Source of the DNA: Neelides folsomi
Lineage: Eukaryota; Arthropoda; Collembola; Neelipleona; Neelidae
NCBI GenBank assembly: GCA_034687125.1
Contig: JAQGBZ010000114.1
Coordinates: forward strand, 112,046-176,045
DNA length: 64,000 nucleotides
Reading direction: 5' to 3'
Below are positions 38,753-50,296 of this stretch, in pieces (the first letter of the stretch is position 1; each line of letters begins with the position of its first letter). Made by a program: the position numbers and the translations under genes. Under the pieces are notes generated by a model. The model saw nothing but the letters and a program-made list of their open reading frames with translations. It made no database searches and was not told the origin of the DNA.

Positions 38753-39336
38753 TCAACCTTAATAAAATAAACCTGTTTGTCGGTGACGCGCCGAAACTCC
38801 TCTCTCAATACGCTATTCGGGGGTTTCTAATCATTACCTAAATGTTCGGACGGGCCCAGGGACAAAAATAGCGTTCCACGATTTTGAAAATGTTGTTTCG
38901 TTAATTAATTAAGCCCGAATAACCACAAATTTAACCAACTTTCCCGCTAAGAAATTCAAAACTTTACCAAATATTTTGTAATTATATTTAAGAAACAGTC
39001 GAGTTTGTTTACTATTAATCCAGTCGCCAAAGGAGGGGAAATTAAGCAATGTAATTCCGGATGATTTAATTTAATCTGGGCTCACTGTTTTAGTAAGAAC
39101 TATTAGTCGGCGGATTACGGAAATAGACTGACATTTTATTAAAAATAGACCAGCAATGGACCCGTCTTCCAACGAATTGGTTATTTCTATCCATACTATT
39201 AAATGATAAATATATCTATTAAAGTGCATTATATTTTTATATTGTTATTATTTTAATGTTGGAAATCCTAGATATATTTACCATTAATAGTATTGGTAGA
39301 AATAACCAACCCGTCGGGAGACGGGTCCATTGCTGG
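38753..39336 (+). mobile_element. Helitron-like non-autonomous element, copy 1 (584 bp)
   Basis: The proposed 5' end is A|TC followed by TTAATAAAATAAACC and GTTTGTCGGTG. The 3' end has a stem-loop CCCGTCGGGAGACGGG (39310-39325), then seven bases and CTGG|T. A 5' TC, a 3' hairpin about 11 nt from the end, CTRR, and insertion between A and T are Helitron hallmarks. The 3' 53 bp also occur as an imperfect inverted copy at 39152-39204, so the last 185 bp form a foldback. A second copy lies at 45274-46137. It encodes no protein. A foldback MITE with CCAGCAATGG ends is the alternative reading. Confidence 0.6.
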
Positions 39337-42300
39337 TACAAGTATAAAAAATGTAGCTTATAACTTATAAATTATAACTCGTAAACAAAAATAATTAAAA
39401 TTGATTAACAATTTCGTGACTCTTTTGTAAAAATGTAAAATAAAGTAATACATGATTCTGATTTCTTAACACTGTGCTGAAATAACTGCATTAACTAAAA
39501 ATAGTAGATCGGTATATATCCATATCTAAAGAATCTAAACAAATGAGAATTGAGCATAAGCGTGTCAAAAAAGAGATAGATATTATCACGGCATGCAGAC
39601 AGATTTATTTCAATCAAAATATATTTCCGAATGCAATCATTTTATGTTGATATGTCCTGAATCGCAGTCTTCACGATTCGCTTGTTAGAAATGAAAAGAG
39701 GTTAAGAGAGAAAGCGGAGAAGAAATGAGGGATCCAGCCTGGCACGTGTCATCTCATACACCCTTGTTTCTCATTTGTTTTCTGACCCTATCCCTTCATT
39801 GAAATTTCCCCTCCTTTTGCACACAACCGATAAATGCACGTTTATCAATACGTAGTCATTAGTCATTAAATAGCATTAAGGACGGCTCTCATTGGAATAT
39901 AAACTGACAATGGATCGACGTCTAGTTGACAGTGAAGTCTTTTCACATCACTCATCAAGTCATCAAGAAGTTCGCCTTTTGAATTTATTCCATTGTATGG
40001 TTTACTCTACCCTTCTGTTTCCTCTTGATATAATGGCTAATGTTATTAATTGTATCGGGTATTGACGATAAAAAATTTTTTATTTGTTAATTATATTCCT
40101 ATCATTTGTAGAAAATATAGTCCATTGTAAACTATGTAAATGTTACTTACATAGCTTATTATACATTATATTACATTAAATCCATAACTTTAACTAAAAA
40201 TGCTTATTTAACAACAATATTAGAAAATGTACTTTTTACCAGCAGAGACGCAAGTATTAATTTGGCAAATACAGCTCGTAAAAGTTGATTTAATTTAAAA
40301 AATCGCCTTTCAATCTCGAATATACATACCATATTAGAGTACAGAGTATTAGGTAAATAAAGTTGACTAGAGTAAAAAACATCTTTTTAATGTAAATGTT
40401 AACCTATACCAAATCAATACTTTCTATATTTATCTCACACCAGGGAATTTTTTATTTAAGTAAAATTCGAATTGGACACGGCATATTTACATTGATCAAA
40501 GAAACAAGATGAGATCGAAAATGACATTTGCTAAAATACATTATCGTTTTGAAATGAATAACCGAATGTTCGTGAGTGAATTGTGGAAGAATAAATGTCT
40601 AATATCAGTCGTCTGTCAGGAACTGTCAATCACTATTTACCCCTCGAGCTCTAATCTATTTTACTCCTGTGCAGTGTGCAGTACATAAAAGCTTTTCATC
40701 TAAATAATGCAAATAACTGACTGAGAGTTACATCTTTATTGCATCGTCATTTAAACGGAAATTTCGTAAAAAATTTGATTCTGAATTGAAAAAATAACAC
40801 TTTCTCATTTCTAATAATTTTTATGTAGAATTTATATTCATAATCACTCTAAACTCTAACATAATCACATGTATGTTACTTTATTTCCCAACTATTACAA
40901 TTTTGTTGGTTCAAGAATTTAAAGTGATTATTTGATTATTGTTTTGCTGAACTTTACAGCTGTCGCGTGTTCCCATCATAAAACAAATTGCAAAATGAAG
41001 TTTATTAAATACACGATCAAAGATGAGTTTAATCCTTTGATTCTGTTCATTTTCATCGAGTAGTTTTTGTTGGGTGTGATTAAGGCCTTCTATTTGATTT
41101 GGAGATAGCGGGAGTTGGAGCGGTGCGATTAGCATTAGTAGACCCTTTCACTAGATTTTCATCTCCAGGCTGGTGAAATAATGAGGATATTGCATTACGT
41201 AGGAAAGGAAATGCGAGACAGTGGATGGATCCCGGGGTCCCTGGACAGAATTGTTAATCTCCTGGTAAGGAAAAGCCGAATTTGAATAGGAATGAAAACG
41301 GGGCCTTGAGAGCTCTCCGACCAGGACGTATAATTATTCGTATGTAGCAGTTATATTTATATAGGTAAATACAGTAGTTACGAATATAACGATACATTTG
41401 AATAAAGAGAAAATAGGGAGAATGGCGGAAGTCGAACATTTGAATCCAAACCTCTCTATCGAATATATCGCCATACAATTGTGGACGGCATGAGCTATAT
41501 TTATGAAGTGGACTACTGAGAAGTGCAATTCGTCATTTGATAGAGTGCCTCAAAGATATTGTGATTCAAAAGATGGTCTCTTTGTCGATGTGTCATATGA
41601 TTTATTTCTCCCGTTACGTTGATGTCCAGAGGCCCAATGCCTTAGTTTCGACAGTGTGTATTTCATCCTACAACTCATTCTTTGAAATCTCTTTCTCTTC
41701 TTAAAATGTGAATCCCCGCCTATTTGCCTCAAAGGAAAGCTGTGGAATTTTGGTCCAATGTCCAATAACTGATTACCATACGAGAACATTACGCCTCTTG
41801 TAGTATATGGACCATTTCCTTCGCTCCAAACAGAGTTATTGATTCGTTTCGTCCCATCGTCGACATTGGAGATGCAGAAGAATCACATACACAATCCTCT
41901 TACAATACTCTCGAAACCCACAAATTTTAAGACGACGGGGGAAACAACTCGTAACTACTTCCGAAAAAATGTGAATGAGAGAGGAAGAAAGAGGAAACGA
42001 TTGCGTGGCCCAAAAGTCCCCGGTTGTGTGGAATTGAACACCACAAGCCTCTTTCGTGTTTTAACCTAAAACAGTTACACGGTAGATTTATTTCAAAAAT
42101 TAAATAAGGTTGAGGCAACGTACTTTGTTCAAATGATCTCATTCCCAGAAACCTCTCTACTAAATCAAAGGTGGAATAAAGCAATAGTAGTTTCGAGTAT
42201 CCTGTTAATTAATGAGAAATTGTGGGTTTAAATTATACAAGTATTAAAAACGGAATTCATTCGTATAATTTTATCAGTTCGTTTTTGTATGCTAAGTTTA

Positions 42301-43987
42301 GAAACACTATTTTGTGGTTTTAATAAATGTAAATGCTCCATGTTCAAAGCTCAGACAGCCGATCAATGAAAGATAAAATAAGTATTTTCTTCAAATATGT
42401 GTTTCTGCCATACTTTTTATTGTTCGCAAAAACTGTATTTTAGGAATTCACAAATGCACACAACTCACATATTCTGATAAAGGAAAAATTGGCCTTGGCA
42501 ATATGAAACTGATCTTTCCATCTATTTCTTATCTATTTGAAAGAGCCAACCGAAGGCAATTTTTCACATCAATTTATACTTGATAGTCGTTAGGGATGAA
42601 GGAAAAAGATTCTTCTTTAAGCGTGCCCATCTTACTTGAATCCGGTCTCTTTCCTTGTATATATTGACGTTTTGGTTCAATAAAAAGAGGATGTTAAAGG
42701 AAAGTTTGGTTCCGACATTGAATGAGAAAACCTGATTTATAATGTCTGCTATCATCACTTTCCTCACGAGTCATCCTTTGACAGTCAAATAACCATATTG
42801 GTTCATGTGAGACCTACTAATGTGAAGTGAGTTGAAAATTTCCATGTATAGTTGATGATCATGTGGACATATGATTAATAATGATATGTAATTCTTGGAA
42901 TCTTGAATTCTTAGAAAATTTCATAATAATAAGACAGTGGGAATAGATTTTGGATATAAGGTATTATTTGCTTGCATTTATAATGTATTAGTAGGTACAT
43001 AAATATACAAGTGACCTAATACATAAAATTTAAATGTAGAGTAACTATAATGGTACACTATAAAAATCGTAACACAAAATCAACTTATACATAAGTAAAT
43101 ATAACGTTAAATATATCCTTGTTATAAACATTCATCTATCAATTTATACGAGTATTATGTCAATTTTTTTAATAAAATTCCGCCAACTAAAATTTAAAAA
43201 GTATTGGATCATAGGTAAATTTTATTTGTATCGGACAAGAAGAAAAATTAATTTTAATAGTTTTTGATTGACATTATTTCGCACTCAGTTGTACGTCTAA
43301 GTAATCAAATAATTTAAAATAGATACCTAATTATGTTCTTCCAACCCTATGTTACCCCCCAAGTTACATTCCTGTATAAGCATCCATATAAAAACTCTAT
43401 TCGATACACGTTTGAAGAAATTCTCCACTTTTATATTCAGATTTGAACCCCTTCATTATAAGCATTTTATCAGTATTTGTGTCTATTGGGTGGAATAGAG
43501 AGTGAAAGTTGGATCGAAAGTTAGCAAGATGCCTGAAAAGGCGGCGATAAGAGTTGCTCCTTCACACAAATGTAACCTGTATCATAATTTTCCTAGCTAA
43601 TGGACTCGTGCTCGTGTTTAAATTAAAGGTTCAATGAAGAAAACCGAGTTTCTCCACTCTCCGAAGACTAACGAGCTTCTCCTCCACAGCGACTTTCCTT
43701 CCTAAACGGATAAATTAGCCTGAAGAGCTTTGAGCCCCGGAGACTTCCTACTGTCATGAGCAGAGATTTTTTTTCCTATTTCGAGCCCGCTTCAAAATTT
43801 ATAGTTACTGTTTGAACCAGAATGAAGAGTTAAATGATTTAACGATTCCTATAATTTGAAGGCATAAGGAATAAACACATGAGGAGTAGGGAAACTTTGT
43901 TTGAATAGTTCTTTGAGTTGGTGACCCCTTTGATTGCCAGTTCATTTAAATTCGAAGAAGAGAAAATGAGGTGAGCGGAGTCTGTGT
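39337..43987. other. Intergenic, no gene seen
   Basis: This interval is AT-rich with some mixed patches near 41100-42200. ORFs (40911-41135 minus, 41254-41528 minus, 41550-41789 minus, 41839-42069 plus) are short, overlap across strands and have no domain. No RNA gene or repeat is supported. Confidence 0.55.
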
Positions 43988-44092
43988 GGAGTTGACTCTA
44001 AAACTCAATTAAGGTTCCTCAGAACTTATACGTCAATAGGGCCAAACTTTCTGAAATCATTTCAATGTTTCTCCGATCGGAGAAAAAAGATC
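43988..44092 (+). repeat. Diverged direct repeat, copy A
   Basis: It begins gttgactctaaaactcaatt near 43991 and later contains tttctgaaatcatttcaatg. The same order of words recurs at 44681-44792. The pair looks roughly 70-75% identical by eye, with small indels, about 0.7 kb apart. It is not coding as far as I can see. Confidence 0.6.
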
Positions 44093-44680
44093 TATGATAG
44101 AAGTGAAAGGAAGCTTATTGAGAAAATAGCCGCTTCAACTCCTCTGTTGACATTTTCAAAGGTTACTAATTAAGTGACTTGAGCTCGTAGTATAAAATAA
44201 GCTTCCAGCGCACTTCCTCATTCTTCCCTCTTGGATTAAACGACAAGGTCTTATGATTTCTTTCACAGCCTCCCTAAGAAGTTTAAGAGCAAGTTTCTCA
44301 GGAAGAGTAAATTAAAAAACCAAACTAAGAGTTCTCTCATTAAAGTTACCAAATCGTCAAGCGTTGCCCATTTTCAGCACTTTGCCAACTGGAGCGAAAG
44401 AATAAAAGTTGAGCATGGAGTTGGAAACGCAATCCCATTATGCTTAACAAACATTATTATGAAAGTATAAGAGAGCAATTTTGGGAGAACAACTAAAGAT
44501 TTGACTCCACCTCAGCAAGGCAAATTATTTTTAATTGAATAACTTTTCTATAATTAATAGTTGAGGTATATACTTAGTTAGACCTTCAATCTCCCAAGAC
44601 TCCCGAGCCGTGATGGGCTGGGAGATGAACTGCCGATGAGTGTGGGAAGAACTCAGGTTGGGAATTGGGGAGATCTGCTC

Positions 44681-44792
44681 CAGTTGACTCTAGAGCTCAA
44701 TTAAGGCTTTCCAAGAGAGTTATGCATGAGTGGAGTCAAAGTTTCTGAAATGATTTCGGTGTTTCGCTGGGCGGGACGATGGTAAAAAGATT
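44681..44792 (+). repeat. Diverged direct repeat, copy B
   Basis: It begins gttgactctagagctcaatt and later contains tttctgaaatgatttcggtg. It is the partner of 43988-44092. It may be an old duplication, or two fragments of one dispersed element. Confidence 0.6.
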
Positions 44793-45273
44793 TGACTTCC
44801 CAAATTTTCTTTGGAAGCTCAAAAGACTATAAAGCGATTTATACGGTCCGGACCTTGTCTACTTTCAACTTCCCCTAAACTTCCTATAAGTATATGGACC
44901 TAGCGAGCCATGAAAAGTTTTTCTCACGGCTTTTCCTCCCTCTTGATTCCTCTATTTTGACCGAATGGGGAAAGTAAGTTCCTTTCACTCGCCTCCATCC
45001 TTGCATAACTTATAAATACATCCGAAGTCTGAGCAAACATCTTTCTTAGAAATCCTAAGATTAAAATATGTTCATGCCTTTCTCCTCTTTTCAATGGAAA
45101 TATGCTCCATACATCTCATATCAAGAATTTAGTCCATATTGCAATACAAAGTCTAAAATAAACAAAACGAAGAGCTAACCAACAAATCTCTTCAGCCTAC
45201 TTACTGACTCACTGAATATTATCATTATTCCCAAATTCCTAATATTTAGATAAATTATTTTAATATTGAATAA
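44793..45273. other. Intergenic, no gene seen
   Basis: No open frame, RNA gene or repeat is recognised between the direct repeat and the Helitron-like copy. Confidence 0.5.
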
Positions 45274-46137
45274 TCTCTATATAATAAAATAACCGGGTTT
45301 GTCAGTGGTCAGTAATACTTTTCTCTCTTACTACAACAGTGGGGGCGCAACTGTAAGTACCAATCTGACCGAAATATTTCCTTATAAAACATGACAGGCC
45401 TTTTTTAAATAAATGTTTCGTTCCTTTTACCACGTTTCTTTTTCCCTTGCCTTGCTTTTTTCACTCTTGGCCTTTTAGGTTACTGAAATATTTTGGAAAA
45501 GTTAGCGAGTTTGAGTTTGACATACGTTCATATGGAAATGTTTTTTCACAAATTCTTTCCCTCTCTTGCCTGATTCTTTATGATTTTTTTTAAAAAATAT
45601 TTATTTGTCCGGCTCCGGGCCCCAAATGTGCCCTGGGGATCATAGCTATGCTAAAATCCGACTCGGAATCTGACCGGGCTGGAATGCATGAAATCGTAAA
45701 GCGATCGAAATTGGCCCGGACTTTAACGTAAAAAATCTGAAAGCGACCGGAATCGTACAGGAGTGGATCGTTACTTTCCGTACCGACCTTCAAGCACGGG
45801 TAATACCCGAATCGGGTAGCAAATGCCAAATTCTGTGTCATTGTCATGATTTTAAAAGGTTTTTATGAGCTCACACAGTTGTAATAAGAGCTAAATGTCG
45901 ACGGATTACCGAAATACACTGATATTTTATAACTAAAGACCAGCAATGGGATTTCCAACTTTAAAATAAGAATCTTATTATTTTTGCCGGATCATTGCAC
46001 GTACAAATGATTGATAAGAACAATATAATATTATTTAATTCAATAACAAGTTGGAAATCCTTGAAAATATATGCACTATTTAATAGTTTTTAATGGAAAG
46101 AAGTTACCAACCCGTCGGGAGACGGGCCCATTGCTGG
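45274..46137 (+). mobile_element. Helitron-like non-autonomous element, copy 2 (864 bp)
   Basis: The 5' end is A|TCTCTATATAATAAAATAA followed by CCGGGTTTGTCAGTG. The 3' end carries the same CCCGTCGGGAGACGGG hairpin (46111-46126) and ends CCATTGCTGG|T as copy 1 does. An internal block at about 45867-45950 aligns with 39078-39160 in copy 1 (both include a cggattac-gaaata word and a ccagcaatgg word). It is longer than copy 1 mainly because of a GC-rich insert at about 45598-45850. No transposase or helicase is encoded. Confidence 0.6.
45598..45850. other. GC-rich insert inside Helitron-like copy 2
   Basis: This block of high GC content has no counterpart in copy 1. A minus-strand frame of 85 codons covers 45590-45847, with no recognisable domain. 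It could be captured host DNA, as Helitrons often acquire, or another small repeat inserted in the element. Confidence 0.4.
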
Positions 46138-49100
46138 TTTTACATAAAGCTATTGTTCCCATTCATATAAATCCGTATCTACCTAAAATATTATAAGATT
46201 AATTTCTTTTGTATATTTTCTCATAAATATTATCTTCAGTTAAATAAATATTAAACTTTAAATTAGTGTTAGTTATTCATACTTTATCATACATTACATT
46301 ATTAAGATAATATTGTTGTTATTTTACTTCGGAAATTACTTAAATAAGAAAGATTTTAAAATATTAAATATTAAAGAATAATAACAATAACAATTGCTTA
46401 CATGATAGGAGAAATTTTATTATTAAACCTTATGTACTTATCTGTAACAGTAATAATAAGTTGAGCACATTAATTTGCGTATTTAGGAAGTAAGATAACA
46501 AAATATTCAGGACAACTCTTCCTTAAGGGTCAAAAAATTCATTAGTCATTCTGCTCCTCCAGTCATTCATGGTTAATACATATGTTCAGTTATTGCTACT
46601 AATCTTAACTCATTGCTTGAAATATGAAAACACTACTGGGGCTCTGCATTGGTAATAGTTGTAATAATAATAAGCAAAAGTCGGATCCTTCGCCCTCAAG
46701 CAAAACTTTATGCTTCATATTAAATTTCATCACACAAGTATTCAAGAAGCTATAAATTTACATCACTCAGCAAAGAGATAGAATGTACACATTGTTTTCA
46801 TATCCCTTTAGGAAGCTATTTCTTTGTTGGAGGAGCAATTCAGAGAATCCAACATCTATCCAGTGAGTTCTTTGGAATGTGAAACAAGGAATCTCTCAGG
46901 ACCCTCATTCAATAACTGAAGCAACTTGGACGATAAAACAATTTCTCTAATGACTAACTTCCTCTGATTAATACAGTCGAATGTCGTCGTATAAAACTCT
47001 GTTACGACCTCATCCGCCCTTCCTCAACGTTAAGCCTCGTACCTTTATCTCTATTTGTCTTTCCTCCCACATTAATCTTTTATTTTGGTATTTTTATTGC
47101 TAGAGATCTTATAGCAAATCATATAATTTGATATAATACCCCTTACATTTCCACTGTGCTTTCTCTTCCTTTTTAGATGGAATTTCTATGAAATAAATCT
47201 TAAAGAGCAATTCAAGTGTTCATATTAAAATTCATTAATATTTTATTCATTTATATTTGCACAACCTTGTTAAATAGCAATATTGTAGTTTATGATAAAC
47301 GAGGTACATTTATTAGCATCATTTCAATATAAGTTATACATAGCAATATCTTCTATCTATCTGTATATTTATAGTTTAGAAATCAATTTAAGTAAGTAGA
47401 TAAACACATTTATGTACTTAAGTAAAGTTAATGATATTAAGTTTCATAAATTTTATACTCTAAATATATCTTTAAATGTTATAGAATAAATATATTTATT
47501 TATTTAGGTAAGCACCGTGTTACTTATAAATTCATTTAATTATAATAAATGGCATTGATATTCGTAATATCTAAATGTGTATTTATCGTTTAAGGGCCAT
47601 TTCAGTTGACACAAATTTAAATAAGTGTGATTTAAAGTATTTATTTAAACTATGCTATTCACCACAGATGTTATTATTTATTTGTAAAACCCAACAATCC
47701 ATAAAGGATAATATCAGTAATATTTAAAGTAAAATTATTAACATTTATTGCTTAATTCATGGACAAATTTTCGGTAAAAAATTTAATATAAAATAACAAA
47801 ATTTGAGATATTAACGCTCGTTGAAATTTACTTAATTAAGTTCACAAATATCTGAAAACATTCCTTTCTAACCTTTGAATATTTGTTCGAATTATAATTG
47901 TAAAATATGAACAATTTTAATTATTGCCATTCTTTACATTGCTAAATTAATAATTGGGAGTCATAATAAGGCATTCCATCTTCATTCAACAAATCAAGTT
48001 TTCCCTTTTATATTTATACAACATTTATATAGGTAGATAAATAATATTTAGCAGTACCGAAAACAGTAAAAGCAATTCGATAATGGATGTTCATTATGGT
48101 AAAATATAATATAATTAGGTATGCATTGAGAGCATAAAGAACTATACGCCATTACTAATTACACAGTATTTATGGTATGTACCATCAATAATGAACTGAG
48201 GCTCTATAGCATGTATTTTACAAATATAGAAATAGTTTTAGATATTGATTTCTCTTTCCAAACGGTATTATTTCATTCTACTAATGTATTCAAATTCATA
48301 CGAGAGGAAGAGGAATGGAAGAGCGAACTATTCATCAACTAGGATTAATAAAATGGCTAAAAGAGAAAGGAAAGGTTTAAAGAGGGAATTGAGTTGGAAT
48401 GGAAAGGTCTCATAGAAAATGATTTATAAGTAAGTAATTTTCAAACGTATGAACATCACAGTGAACATATGCACTTTGTATTTGTGTATTGGAGGTAAAA
48501 CGCGGGGGACAAAGGGTAAAGAAACCATAAGAATCAATATCGCGAAATTAAATTAAGTGATAAAATTGTGAATAACAATTTAATTTAATTCGCAATTAAC
48601 TATTATTAAAGAGTATACCTATTATAGACATAAACTGTGCCCATCTCCTTTGATTACAATGTTTAGGCAATAGAGATAAGAGATACATATTTGAGTATAT
48701 ATTGAGGATCTGATTATATTTCTCTATCAACGAGGAATTTGAATAGCTATAATGTGGGTTTTCTCTCCCTTTCCTTTCTAGTGAATTGAGCAGAAGAGTT
48801 GAGAGATTAAGTTGTAACTCGAGCAATATTCCATACATGTCTTTGAAGTGAATGAATATTCTCTTCATTATCATCAAGTTATTACTCTTTTACAGTAATG
48901 TGTTTAATAGGTTCTCTCACTCTTGTGAATTTGTAACCTGCCCATTTGGGAGAAGGAAACCAGGATCTAATTTTCATTTTCTCCCTTGATTACTTTCACA
49001 TCTCTTAACGCATCACATCAGAAGAATATTACGCTTTCGCGCCCTATTATCTCCAAGCTCGAACCCACAAGTGAACGAGAGCTTGCTTAATACTACCTAG

Positions 49101-50170
49101 AAATGGGCTAACACTAATCTCTCGAGTAAGGCAACTAGGAAATTTAAAGACCAGTGAACCACTCGAGCTCTTGGAGATTCAATTGAATTGTGAACGAGTG
49201 GATCGGCCCCTTATTTTCTTCCCCAACCATCAGAAGGCTCCAAGGCAAAGATTGAATTCTATTTTATTCGCTAAACTAATTCCGTGAGTTTGCATGAGAC
49301 TGTAGGGGTAGTTATCGTTAGAAATATGAGCAATGTGGAGAAACGTCGGTCCGATCTTCATCCCCAAGGGATCTCGTCTCTCTCTCGTTGGATCAATTTA
49401 ACTTACTTTTGTCTCTTTTATATATAAGCTCTACTCAGCCATTAGGCACTTCAAACGCAATTCAAATCTCATCTATGGATTCCATATGAAGTCTGGTGGA
49501 TGTGTGCTCTTTGGGTCTTTTAATATTCCACCCAGTTATTCTCATACGTAGGAGGTTCTGGGAAGACTTGGGGTCGGGTGAGCATTCATATATGAAAGAT
49601 TTTTATATTAACTCGTTGTTCTTTAATATTGGGGAATTTACAAGGGGCAATCTTTTCCAATCATGAGGAATGTAATATCAGAGAAGGATGTGAACTGAAA
49701 GCTCTTTTGAAAGTGGATGGATCATAGAGAACATTCGATTATAAAACTACCTTTCCCATCTAATACCATATATTTAATAGAGTATTAAGAATATTCATCT
49801 CGGAAATGGGAAATATTTTTCAGTCCAACATCAATAAGTTTGAAAAAGGTAGAAGGAGTACTTTCATACATACATATATGAAAAGCCAAATCAAATCGAA
49901 AAGGGTCGAATGACTCTCGGCCCTAATCTTTTGAAAAGGAGTACGAGTGGAATGTGAATGAATAATGAATTGAGGAAGCTGCATATACATAGTTCATCAA
50001 GGAAGAATGAAATTCATACAATTTGCCCCAACTTGTTTTCCCACCCTTATGAATTATTATATGTACATATTAGTAGAGAGATACCAAGAGGAGCACAAAA
50101 ACTTGCTTGTGATGGATGCCTGGTCTTAATAACTCCCAATTTGCTTTTGGCTAAAACTATGAAGAGGGAA
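46138..50170. other. Intergenic, AT-rich, no gene seen
   Basis: The interval is AT-rich up to about 48900, then more mixed. A small palindrome based on gcgaaattaaatt lies near 48540-48597. ORFs such as 48596-48877 (minus) and 49958-50233 (plus) have no recognisable content. The right end probably includes the 3' UTR of the minus-strand gene. Confidence 0.5.
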
Positions 50171-50176
50171 TTTAAT
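50171..50176 (-). terminator. Candidate polyadenylation signal ATTAAA for the repeat-protein gene
   Basis: Read on the minus strand, this common variant hexamer lies about 120 nt beyond the stop codon at 50297-50299. I saw no AATAAA closer. Confidence is low because the region is AT-rich. Confidence 0.3.
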
Positions 50177-50296
50177 AATCAAACTATTTGGGCAAAGTTG
50201 CAAAAGTTGTTAAGTGAAGCGAAGAGTCCTTAGCTCTAGGCAAAAGGACAGCAGTGAAGATGAGTTCATTAGTTTCATGGGATGGAATGATTGAAG

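Noticed and set aside
43441-43458. tRNA B-box-like word on the minus strand
   Set aside because: No A box, cloverleaf or acceptor stem could be formed around it.
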